A stretch of DNA of 42,797 nt from Clostridia bacterium (lineage in GTDB: Bacteria > Bacillota > Clostridia > Oscillospirales > CAG-272). Made by a program: the position numbers and the translations under genes. The DNA lies in contig JAFTTT010000127.1 of NCBI GenBank assembly GCA_017466625.1, positions 1 to 42,797 of the forward strand. Reading direction: 5' to 3'. Below the pieces are notes generated by a model. It ran no database searches. It was given only the letters and a program-made list of their open reading frames with translations, and was not told the origin of the DNA. Below, one piece after another: positions 1 through 6,030 of the stretch (its first letter is position 1; each line of letters opens with the position of its first letter).

Positions 1-2
1 AT

Positions 3-125
3 GAGAATGAATCTGTCCGTGACGGCACGTACACCTTCACCGTGGAAGATAACACACTCACGCTGATTGGTGGCGAAGGCACCGTTGGTGGAACATATAC
101 TCTCACACGGGTGGAGGAAGACTAA
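3..125 (+). CDS. C-terminal fragment of an unidentified protein (cut by window edge)
   Basis: An open frame enters from the left edge and ends at TAA 123-125, giving about 40 residues: ENESVRDGTYTFTVEDNT, then LTLIGGEGTVGGTYTLTRVEED. The alternating Gly/Thr/Tyr pattern (DGTYTF, GGTYTLTRV) is typical of the last strands of a small beta-barrel or lipocalin-like domain in secreted Clostridia lipoproteins, but too little is left to name it. A terminator-like hairpin follows directly. It may be element cargo or a host gene brought next to the integrase remnant by deletion. Confidence 0.45.
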   Translation, partial: ENESVRDGTYTFTVEDNTLTLIGGEGTVGGTYTLTRVEED

Positions 126-132
126 AATTTAT

Positions 133-169
133 GGTGGTGTCGGTTTTAATTGACACCACCTTCTCTATT
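133..169 (+). terminator. Rho-independent terminator-like hairpin
   Basis: A perfect 9-bp stem, GGTGGTGTC (133-141) with GACACCACC (152-160), has a 10-nt loop and is followed by a T-rich run (TTCTCTATT). It lies just after the stop codon at 123-125 and so probably ends the upstream gene. Sequence homologous to integrase resumes within about 10 bases of it, which places a rearrangement junction here. Confidence 0.6.
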
Positions 170-852
170 GCTTTAAATACGGTATTTTAAACTATGCTGT
201 TCGCAAACACGGCCTGCAAGACAATCCAATGTCAAAAGCCGAGTTGATAGGTAGCAAAGATGGTGAAGAGCGAGAGTTTTGGGAAGTGGACGAATATCTC
301 AAATTCAGAGATGCTATCTCGGATAAGCCCATCTTCTACTATGCTTTTGAAGTGTTGTTCTGGTGCGGTTTAAGACTTGGTGAAATGCAGGCCTTAACCG
401 CAGAAGACCTTGATTTGGAAGCAAAAACCCTTCGTGTAGACGAAAGTTATGCTCGCTTGAAGAAGAAAGACATTATCGGAGCACCGAAAACCAAAGCGGG
501 CAAACGAACCATCGCTATTCACGATGATTTAGCACTCGAATTGAAAGAGTATCTGGAATGCCTTGGTCCAATTGACCCAAAGGCGAGAATTTTTCCAGTA
601 TCAAAATCGGGAATGCACCACGAGATGGAACGAGGGTGCAAACTGTCGGGGGTAAAGAAGATTACCATACACGGTCTTCGTCATTCACATATTTCTATGT
701 TGATGGAAATTGGTGTACCTGCCGTCGCTATTGCTCCACGAGTTGGACAGAAGCGAACTTCAATGACAATGCACTACGGTCACCCGTATGAAAAGCGGGC
801 TCGTGAAATCGCTAACAATATTAACGAAATGGCAGGTAAGCAAAATGTCTGA
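154..852 (+). pseudogene. 5'-truncated tyrosine recombinase (integrase)
   Basis: This is the catalytic part of a phage/ICE-type tyrosine recombinase. Counting from the first ATG (229), the 207-residue product keeps Arg49 (GLRLGE), Lys92 (TKAGKRTI), H148xxR151 (IHGLRHSH) and the tyrosine Y183 (MTMHYGHPY). The usual GH before the tyrosine is GQ (Gln174). In-frame homology continues upstream of that ATG (NYAVRKHGLQDNP, from about 187), and the frame is open back to a TGA at 151. The normal N-terminal arm-binding domain and most of the core-binding domain are therefore missing, since full-length relatives have about 350-400 residues. The next gene overlaps its stop by 8 bases. It is probably the dead integrase of the element sitting against guaA. 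A short product starting at 229 cannot be excluded. Confidence 0.8.
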
Positions 853-1189
853 AAAGAACCGTGACAGAAAACAACGGTGGCGATGCATAACGGTTAGTTT
901 TCGTGTGTCGCCACAAGAAAGCGAAACTATCAATATGATGGTGAAAACATCAGGACTGGCTAAACAAGAATATTGCACCCGAAGATTACTTGAAACAGAC
1001 ATTACTGTTCATCCAAATATAAGGATACAAAAATATCTTCGAGACTATCTTGTAAGTTTAACCGAAGAACTGCAAAGACTGGAACAGATAGACCAAACAA
1101 CCGATGTACTTGAAAATATCAAATACTTGTTGGAGTTTATTGCGAAACTCTCTCCCGTAAGTGAAGGGGGTGAAACAAACGAAAGTTGA
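845..1189 (+). CDS. MobC-like / ribbon-helix-helix mobilization accessory protein
   Basis: 114 residues from ATG 845, which overlaps the integrase stop (850-852). I prefer this start to an in-frame upstream start at 788 because MSEKNRDRKQRW begins the recognisable part. The pattern ITVSFRVSPQESETINMMVKTSGLAKQEYCTRRLLE (written here in pieces: ITVSFRVSPQE, INMMVKTSGLAKQEYC) fits the ribbon-helix-helix segment of MobC-like relaxosome proteins, which help a relaxase nick oriT. The C-terminal half is a predicted helical segment rich in Leu and Glu. No relaxase gene is visible in the window, so this looks like remaining cargo of a mobile element. The family call rests on pattern only. Confidence 0.55.
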   Translation: MSEKNRDRKQRWRCITVSFRVSPQESETINMMVKTSGLAKQEYCTRRLLETDITVHPNIRIQKYLRDYLVSLTEELQRLEQIDQTTDVLENIKYLLEFIAKLSPVSEGGETNES

Positions 1190-1613
1190 AGTTAATGGTC
1201 TCGCCTTTGAAGTAGATGAAATGCATGTCGAGGCAGTCAGACGAATGGGGCTGATGTGTGTTCACGATGAAACCATCAGACAATTCGCAGAAGAAGGTCG
1301 TATCAGCAAAAGTGAACCGCCGTTCGGTGCTTTCTACTGGGTCAATGACAAAGAACTGGAAGAAATAAGGTCTTGGGAAGCTGAACATGGTGCTCGTGTT
1401 TATATGGTTGTCCGCAGTTACACCGAATACGGCACAATGGATGCTTATCTGTATGTGAGCAAACACAAAAATGAATGGGAAGCCGACCGACAACTTATTA
1501 AAGATGGTCAAACCATTGCTTATGTTGTTAATCGGGATGACCCATTCTGCTCTGAAATCGGCTCAATAGGTATAAGACCGACACCCGCAAAGGGTATTAT
1601 CAGAACTTGGTAA
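1161..1613 (+). CDS. Hypothetical protein of the guaA-associated element
   Basis: 150 residues from GTG 1161, or 147 from GTG 1170. Neither start has a well-spaced ribosome binding site, and the gene overlaps the previous one by 29 bases, suggesting translational coupling. I do not recognise the family. The product is soluble and mixed alpha/beta, with no signal peptide or membrane segment. Notable stretches are MHVEAVRRMGLMCVHDETIRQFAEEGR, FGAFYWVNDKELEEI and VVRSYTEYGTMDAYLYVSKHKNEW (each given only in part). A strong hairpin terminator follows 8 bases after the stop. It is probably cargo of the mobile element. Confidence 0.6.
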   Translation: MKGVKQTKVEVNGLAFEVDEMHVEAVRRMGLMCVHDETIRQFAEEGRISKSEPPFGAFYWVNDKELEEIRSWEAEHGARVYMVVRSYTEYGTMDAYLYVSKHKNEWEADRQLIKDGQTIAYVVNRDDPFCSEIGSIGIRPTPAKGIIRTW

Positions 1614-1620
1614 CAAAAAT

Positions 1621-1656
1621 GTGCTCCGATGAAAAGTCGGAGCACTCACTAACTTT
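1621..1656 (+). terminator. Rho-independent terminator after the 1161-1613 gene
   Basis: GTGCTCCGA (1621-1629) pairs perfectly with TCGGAGCAC (1637-1645) across a 7-nt loop, followed by a T-containing tail (TCACTAACTTT). The preceding AACAAAAAT also occurs before the terminator at 2624, as if both belong to one element's house style. Confidence 0.75.
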
Positions 1657-1682
1657 AAAATAAATTAAAAGGAGTTTTATAA

Positions 1683-2303
1683 ATGATTATTTCGAAAAAT
1701 AGTAAGACAGATTTCTTTACCATCAACGGAACTGCAAATGCAAGTGAATGCGGTGTATTTGATGACCTTTATAATGTAATAGGCCTCAAAAGCAAACAAG
1801 AGTTTTGTTCACTTCTTGTTGATGAATACGGAGCCTTTAACTTGTATGATTTTGCCCCAAATATTAGAGAGGATGAGGTTTACAACTTCTTAAACAAACC
1901 TTGCCGTATTTATCGAAATGAACTGTCAAATGGTGTCATTACTACTTCGCTGCGAGGCATCACCAACACAGATTTTGTTCACTTGCCCAATACTTCTCTT
2001 GTAGATTTAAGAAGGGTAATTCCAGAAGGACAACAAGTAAAATCATTTTTGGTGGATACAGCGACAGATATAATTAAGGGCATACGAATTGTAGAACTAT
2101 CGGACAAGACGATATCTCAACTTCTCAAAGATTGGATAACAATGGAAAACAGAGGCATCAGTTCATCAGAAATCTTTGAAACCCTTCAAGAGAAAGTGTA
2201 TTGTTATTCGTCTGATGTTTTCCTGAAAAGGTCAACATATGTTGGTAGGGATATGTCAAGCATGGTGCCCCGTAGCCTCTTCATTTCTCCACCGATTGAA
2301 TAA
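1683..2303 (+). CDS. Hypothetical protein of the guaA-associated element
   Basis: 206 residues, with a good ribosome binding site (AAAAGGAG at 1668-1675) before ATG 1683. I do not recognise it. There is no signal peptide and no membrane segment. The sequence is moderately acidic, with a central region ITTSLRGITNTDFVHLPNTS and a helical C-terminal half (KTISQLLKDWITMENRG, SSEIFETLQEKVYCYSSDVF). It sits between two hairpin terminators, so it is probably its own transcription unit with an unseen promoter in the 40-bp gap upstream. Base composition is visibly more AT-rich than the chromosome after 2744, which supports foreign origin. Confidence 0.55.
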   Translation: MIISKNSKTDFFTINGTANASECGVFDDLYNVIGLKSKQEFCSLLVDEYGAFNLYDFAPNIREDEVYNFLNKPCRIYRNELSNGVITTSLRGITNTDFVHLPNTSLVDLRRVIPEGQQVKSFLVDTATDIIKGIRIVELSDKTISQLLKDWITMENRGISSSEIFETLQEKVYCYSSDVFLKRSTYVGRDMSSMVPRSLFISPPIE

Positions 2304-2362
2304 TCAACTATGTACATAAACAAAATATCAAATAATATTATAAGAAAGGAGAACAATGCTTT

Positions 2363-2614
2363 ATGAAAAAATTTATAAAAGAAATTGCGGTATACGAATT
2401 AGACGGACAATATGATGGTTTCTGTGTAGAAGTACATAACAGCGAAACTGAAACAGAGCTTTATCTGTATCACAAGTATTATGGTATCAAATTGCATATG
2501 ATTGGTGTTGAACTCATTAGCAATGATTGGGAAATCGAAGATTTAATTGATGGCTATATCAGTGAATGTGTTGAAGAATACACCGATAGATTCATAACCG
2601 AAGAAATTGCCTAA
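2363..2614 (+). CDS. Small acidic hypothetical protein of the guaA-associated element
   Basis: 83 residues. A strong AAAGGAG lies at 2345-2351. The ATG at 2356 is closer to it but opens only a 19-codon frame, so ATG 2363 is the start of the real gene. The product is strongly acidic (EVHNSETETELYLYHKYYG, EDLIDGYISECVEEYTDRF) with no signal or membrane segment. I do not recognise the family. Its size and acidity recall phage or ICE accessory proteins such as DNA mimics, but that is a guess. A perfect 13-bp stem terminator follows. Confidence 0.5.
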   Translation: MKKFIKEIAVYELDGQYDGFCVEVHNSETETELYLYHKYYGIKLHMIGVELISNDWEIEDLIDGYISECVEEYTDRFITEEIA

Positions 2615-2623
2615 TAGGAACAA

Positions 2624-2657
2624 AAATATGCTCTGCCGTAAAAAGCAGAGCATATTT
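2624..2657 (+). terminator. Rho-independent terminator
   Basis: A 13-bp perfect stem: AAATATGCTCTGC (2624-2636) pairs with GCAGAGCATATTT (2645-2657) around an 8-nt loop. It ends the 2363-2614 gene and is the last transcription signal of the element before its attachment site. Confidence 0.8.
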
Positions 2658-2664
2658 AAAAATG

Positions 2665-2693
2665 AATTGTAGTCAAATTGTAGTCAGTGACTA
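2665..2693. repeat. Tandem 11-bp repeats plus palindrome near the attachment site (candidate integrase arm sites)
   Basis: AATTGTAGTCA occurs twice back to back (2665-2675, 2676-2686). The second copy runs into an inverted repeat, TAGTCA-G-TGACTA (2681-2693). Short direct repeats near the end of an integrated element are typical of arm-type binding sites for tyrosine recombinases. The sites lie about 60 bp from the guaA stop codon, the expected distance. Function is inferred from position and pattern. Confidence 0.45.
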
Positions 2694-2705
2694 AAACAGG
2701 AACTC

Positions 2706-2731
2706 AAAAAGCCCATAAATAAAGGGTTTTT
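2706..2731 (-). terminator. Terminator of guaA
   Basis: Read on the minus strand, AAAAACCC pairs with GGGCTTTTT (one bulged base) around a short AT loop and ends in a T run. It lies 12 bases past the guaA stop codon. It sits on the element side of the attachment site, so the element seems to supply the current guaA terminator. Confidence 0.55.
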
Positions 2732-2743
2732 AAGGATATATTA

Positions 2744-2765
2744 TCATTCCCACTCAATCGTGCCC
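2744..2765. other. Probable attachment site (att) at the 3' end of guaA
   Basis: The last codons of guaA (GTIEWE-stop, minus strand) sit exactly where the AT-rich element sequence ends. The 3' end of guaA is an established insertion hotspot for genomic islands carrying tyrosine recombinases, because the gene's last bases can be regenerated by the element. The other att copy should lie left of this window. The exact core cannot be set from one end. Confidence 0.55.
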
Positions 2766-3724
2766 ACGGGCTTCGGCGTAAGGTCAAGAAGAACTCTGTT
2801 TATTCCCTCGACCTCGGAAGTAATGCGGGCGGTGATCTTATGAAGCACCGCATAGGGGATTTCCTCGATCGTTGCGGTCATAGCGTCGGTGGTATTCACG
2901 GCGCGGATGATGGCAGGCCAGCCCTCGTAACGCTTGCTGTCACGAACGCCGACGCTCTTGAAATCGGGGACTGCGATGAAATACTGCCAAACCTTCTCTG
3001 AAAGGCCGCAGTTGTCAAATTCCTCACGGAGAATTGCGTCTGCCTCGCGGAGGGCGTGGAGACGGTCGCGTGTGATCGCACCGAGGCAACGGACGCCGAG
3101 ACCCGGTCCGGGGAAGGGCTGACGGTAAACCATTGCGTGCGGAAGACCGAGCGCCTCACCTACAACTCTTACCTCGTCCTTGTAAAGGAGCGCAAGCGGC
3201 TCAACGAGCGACATTTCCATCTCCTCGGGAAGTCCGCCGACATTGTGATGCGCCTTAACGCCGTCGGATTCGAGAATATCGGGGTAAATTGTACCCTGCG
3301 CAAGGAAGGAGATTCCGTCGAGCTTTGCCGACTCCTCGTCGAACACCTTGATAAATTCGTTTCCGATTATCTTTCTTTTCTTTTCGGGTTCGCTTACGCC
3401 CTTGAGGAGATCAAGGAAGCGGTCGGTCGCGTCAACGTAAATGAGGTTCGCATCAAGCGCCTCACCGAAGACCTCGATGACCTGCTCACTCTCGCCCTTT
3501 CTCATAAGGCCGTGGTTGACGTGAACGCAAACGAGCTGTCTGCCTATCGCCTTAATGAGAAGCGCGGCAACGACGGAGCTGTCAACACCGCCCGAAAGCG
3601 CGAGAAGAACCTTTTTGTCTCCTACCTGCTTGCGGATCTTATCGACCTGCTCGTCGATGAACTTGTTTGCAAGCTCAAAATTGTTTATACGCTCCATAGA
3701 GCTCGGACGTACGATTTTTTCCAT
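2744..3724 (-). CDS. guaA: GMP synthase, ATP-pyrophosphatase subunit/domain only
   Basis: This enzyme converts XMP to GMP using ATP and ammonia. The 326 residues begin a few residues before the PP-loop ATP-pyrophosphatase domain (LLALSGGVDSS, about residues 41-51). They continue through the XMP-binding and dimerisation domain (FPGPGLGVRCLG, then the C-terminal DLTPKPVGTIEWE). The usual bacterial GuaA has about 510-525 residues, with an N-terminal class I glutamine amidotransferase that is absent here. No such domain precedes it, as the upstream region holds a promoter and then a divergent gene. It resembles the split archaeal type (GuaAb). The ammonia donor subunit must be elsewhere, or free ammonia is used. 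GAGGAATTT precedes the ATG. It is probably monocistronic, and its 3' end is the element's insertion point. Confidence 0.93.
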   Translation of the reverse strand: MEKIVRPSSMERINNFELANKFIDEQVDKIRKQVGDKKVLLALSGGVDSSVVAALLIKAIGRQLVCVHVNHGLMRKGESEQVIEVFGEALDANLIYVDATDRFLDLLKGVSEPEKKRKIIGNEFIKVFDEESAKLDGISFLAQGTIYPDILESDGVKAHHNVGGLPEEMEMSLVEPLALLYKDEVRVVGEALGLPHAMVYRQPFPGPGLGVRCLGAITRDRLHALREADAILREEFDNCGLSEKVWQYFIAVPDFKSVGVRDSKRYEGWPAIIRAVNTTDAMTATIEEIPYAVLHKITARITSEVEGINRVLLDLTPKPVGTIEWE

Positions 3725-3753
3725 AAATTCCTCCGAAAAGAAAGTATATGAAT

Positions 3754-3782
3754 ATTATAATTCTTTTTTTGCATCAATGCAA
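3754..3782 (-). promoter_or_regulatory. guaA promoter
   Basis: On the minus strand, TTGCAT (3777-3782), a 17-bp spacer and TATAAT (3754-3759) lie about 30 bp before the guaA start codon. The leader is too short for a purine riboswitch, and none is visible. Confidence 0.75.
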
Positions 3783-3868
3783 TAGGAAGCTCGCGAAAAA
3801 ATGAGAAAACTTGCGCTTTTTTGCGGGCGCAAATGTTGTAAAAAATGACGAAAAAATTCCAAATTTCC

Positions 3869-3897
3869 TTTACAATAGTAAGTGCGTGTGGTATAAT
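3869..3897 (+). promoter_or_regulatory. Promoter of the ZIP transporter gene
   Basis: TTTACA (3869-3874), a 17-bp spacer and TATAAT (3892-3897) give a near-consensus SigA-type promoter 36 bp before ATG 3933. It is divergent from the guaA promoter. I see no obvious metal-repressor (Fur/Zur/MntR) palindrome over it. Confidence 0.8.
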
Positions 3898-3932
3898 GAC
3901 CTCGTAAAGAAAGAGTATCACGGAGCGAAAAA

Positions 3933-4694
3933 ATGACAATGGTACTGTTGACCGCCGTAGGAGTCGGCGGAGCGTCGGTTATCGGCGCACTTTTGGGCTT
4001 CATATTCAAGAAAACAACGCACAAATTCAGCGATATAGTCCTTTCGTTTGCGGCTGGAGTAATGCTCTCGGCGGCGGTTATCGGACTGATCCTGCCGTCG
4101 GTCGAAAAGGGCGGAAAATACGGCCTTATCGTGACCGTCGCAGGGCTTTTTTGCGGTGCTTTCTGCATAAATTTAATAGACAAATTAACGCCGCACCTTC
4201 ATAAGCTGGGCGGCTCGGGCTACGAGGAGCTTCACCCCGACGCGCAGGCGAGATTTCATAAGGTCCTGCTCTTCGTTATCGCGATAGCGATACATAATCT
4301 CCCCGAGGGGATCGCGGCAGGCGTCGGATTCGGGTCGGGAGATACCTCACACGCGCTGTCGATCGCGGCGGCGATCGCGCTCCAGAATATTCCCGAGGGC
4401 ATGGTCATAATCGGACCGATGCTTGCGGCGGGAATGAAGCCGGGCAAAACGCTGTTTATCGCGGTAATGACGGGCGTTATCGAGGTTATAGGAACACTTC
4501 TCGGCTACCTTGCAATAACGCTCTCGACGGCAATTCTGCCCTTTGCACTTGCCTTCGCGGGCGGAACGATGCTCTACGTAATAAGCGACGAAATGATCCC
4601 CGAAACGCATTCGCACGGAAGCGAGCGCGGCGCGACCTACGCGCTGATACTCGGCTTCTGCTTTATGCTCGTATTTGACACCCTGATCGGTTGA
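3933..4694 (+). CDS. ZIP family divalent metal transporter (ZupT-like)
   Basis: An integral membrane importer for zinc or related divalent metals. The 253 residues form about eight hydrophobic segments. The two metal-site helices are clear: HNLPEG (about residue 121) and QNIPEG (about residue 151), the ZIP signature of TM4 and TM5. A Gly-rich GGTMLYVISDEMIPETHSHG segment in a late helix ends in a His-rich loop. Length matches ZupT/GufA-type proteins (about 250-270). GGAG precedes the ATG by 7 bases. It is transcribed alone from its own promoter. Repeat A1 starts at the stop codon itself. Substrate cannot be set by sequence; zinc, iron and manganese are all possible. Confidence 0.92.
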   Translation: MTMVLLTAVGVGGASVIGALLGFIFKKTTHKFSDIVLSFAAGVMLSAAVIGLILPSVEKGGKYGLIVTVAGLFCGAFCINLIDKLTPHLHKLGGSGYEELHPDAQARFHKVLLFVIAIAIHNLPEGIAAGVGFGSGDTSHALSIAAAIALQNIPEGMVIIGPMLAAGMKPGKTLFIAVMTGVIEVIGTLLGYLAITLSTAILPFALAFAGGTMLYVISDEMIPETHSHGSERGATYALILGFCFMLVFDTLIG

Positions 4695-4771
4695 AAGCTT
4701 CGCCACGTCGTCTTGCCTTCCCCTTGGGAGAAGGTAAGAGGTAAACAAGAGGCAGCGCCTCGGATGAGGTT
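4692..4771 (+). repeat. Dispersed intergenic repeat, family A copy 1
   Basis: Shares GAAAGCTTCGCCACGtCG and TCTTGCCTTCCCC…GGATGAGGT with copies at 34299 and 42649. Inner hairpin GAGGC-AGC-GCCTC (4749-4761). It abuts the stop codon of the ZIP gene. This is the most degraded of the three copies. Confidence 0.7.
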
Positions 4772-4790
4772 AGGATGCGAAGCGTCCGTC

Positions 4791-4913
4791 GCAAAACCGA
4801 TGTTGCATTTCTTTGAAACGGGTCGTCGTGGGCGCCGACCCCTACGAAGAAACGCCCAAAATTTGCGCGGTAGGGGCTGGCGCCTTCGACAGCCCGCATT
4901 GAAACGATGTTGC
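4791..4913. repeat. Dispersed intergenic repeat, family B copy 1
   Basis: A roughly 78-bp core (about 4819-4896) between two CAACATCG-type flanks. It begins CGGGTCGTCGTGGGCGCC and ends GACAGCCCG. Its reverse complement matches copy B2 at 28265-28380 almost base for base. The core is itself an imperfect inverted repeat (GGCGCCGACCCCTAC against GTAGGGGCTGGCGCC). Confidence 0.75.
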
Positions 4914-4935
4914 TTTACTTTTGAACGGACCGTCG

Positions 4936-5000
4936 AGGTAGGGGTTCCCCGAAACGAGTGAATGCGAGTTTTGGGGGTTCCCGAGGTTGCCGGTCCCTAC
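4936..5000. repeat. Dispersed intergenic repeat, family G copy 1
   Basis: The reverse complement of this stretch matches 31555-31609 with scattered differences; both read GTAGGG…CCCCCAAA…TTCGGGGAA in the same order. With repeats A1 and B1 it fills nearly all of the 380-bp gap before the sugar isomerase-like gene. No gene is seen in that gap. Confidence 0.55.
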
Positions 5001-5076
5001 AAATTAACGTTCAATATACCTTCGGTAGGGAGTGGTTTCCCTCCCGCATAATATAAACATCAAAAGGAGAAAAACT

Positions 5077-5862
5077 ATGTTCAGAATCGGAAAATCGACG
5101 TCGGGAATGAATCTCGATAAGGAAACCTTTGAAACGCTGAAAAAGGCGGGCTTTGACGCAGTCGAGGTGTCGTACCCCGTCGGCGGCTATGAGAATATCA
5201 ACTACGAGGAGCTCGGCAAAATAGCCGCTGAAACGGGCATTGAGCTCTGGTCGTACCATATCCCGTTCTCGCCCTTTGATATCATTGACATTTCCGACAC
5301 TTCAAAGGTCGATTTCACCGTAAAATACGCGTCGGAGCTCATCGAAAAAGCGACGGCTATCGGTATCAAGAAATTCACGATCCATCCGTCTGCAGAGCCG
5401 ATGACGGAGGAGGAGCGCCCCGCAAGAATGGCTTGCGCAAAGGAGGGACTTTCCCGTCTTGCCGAGTTTGCAAAGACGAAGGGTGCAGTGATCTGCGTTG
5501 AAAGCTTGCCCCGCACCTGCCTTGGCAGAGATTCTTCGGATATAATCGAGCTTCTTTCGGCACATCCCGATCTTCGTTGCTGCTTCGACACCAACCATCT
5601 TCTCTACGAGGATCCGGTCGATTTCGCGTATAAGGTCGGAAACAAGATCGCAACGACACACGTCTCCGACTGCGACTTCACGAACGAAAAGCACTGGTTC
5701 CCGGGCGTCGGACTTATCAGATGGCACGATCTCTATAAAGCGCTCGAGGAGGTCGGTTACGAGGGCGTATGGATGTACGAGCTCGGCTTCGGCGACCGCA
5801 AGCCGGAGGACTTCGTCCGTAACGCTCACGAGATCGCTGAGGGAAAGCCGATCACGGTTTAA
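5077..5862 (+). CDS. Sugar phosphate isomerase/epimerase-like TIM barrel protein
   Basis: 261 residues from ATG 5077, chosen because AAAGGAG sits 8-9 bases upstream; an in-frame ATG at 5032 has none. The xylose isomerase-like AP endonuclease 2 fold is clear from KKAGFDAVEVSYP (strand-helix 1), ELWSYHIPF, KKFTIHPSAEP, ICVESLPR, CCFDTNHLLYED, TTHVSDCD and WMYELGFGD. The Glu (ESLPR), Asp (FDTNH), His (HVSD) and Glu (YELG) positions match the family's metal ligands. The substrate is unknown; such enzymes act on ketoses, inositols or sugar acids. It is monocistronic, with a strong terminator after it. Confidence 0.85.
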   Translation: MFRIGKSTSGMNLDKETFETLKKAGFDAVEVSYPVGGYENINYEELGKIAAETGIELWSYHIPFSPFDIIDISDTSKVDFTVKYASELIEKATAIGIKKFTIHPSAEPMTEEERPARMACAKEGLSRLAEFAKTKGAVICVESLPRTCLGRDSSDIIELLSAHPDLRCCFDTNHLLYEDPVDFAYKVGNKIATTHVSDCDFTNEKHWFPGVGLIRWHDLYKALEEVGYEGVWMYELGFGDRKPEDFVRNAHEIAEGKPITV

Positions 5863-5871
5863 TTAAATCAC

Positions 5872-5900
5872 AAAACGGCAGGCAAACGCCTGCCGTTTTT
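5872..5900 (+). terminator. Rho-independent terminator of the TIM barrel gene
   Basis: AAAACGGCAGGC (5872-5883) pairs with GCCTGCCGTTTT (5888-5899): a 12-bp perfect stem, 4-nt loop and T run. Confidence 0.9.
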
Positions 5901-5958
5901 CGTTTAAGAAAGCCGCTTTCGAGGGCACAAAATAAATCTATAAATTTTCCAAAACCTA

Positions 5959-5987
5959 TGGAAATTGCCTTTATATTATGATATAAT
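5959..5987 (+). promoter_or_regulatory. Weak candidate promoter for the 1053-residue surface protein
   Basis: TATAAT (5982-5987) with a poor -35 (TGGAAA, 5959-5964) at 17-bp spacing, in a very AT-rich stretch 44 bp before GTG 6031. The -10 is good but the -35 match is only four of six. Confidence 0.45.
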
Positions 5988-6030
5988 ATACTATGTATAA
6001 CTATCTGTACCGAAGGGAGGCGCCGAAAGG

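Noticed and set aside
3056..3751. 231-codon open frame antisense to guaA
   Set aside because: Shadow of the conserved guaA frame; it ends within the guaA promoter region and has no ribosome binding site.
3725..3932. Purine riboswitch upstream of guaA
   Set aside because: The leader between promoter and start codon is only about 25-30 nt and lacks the conserved junction sequences.
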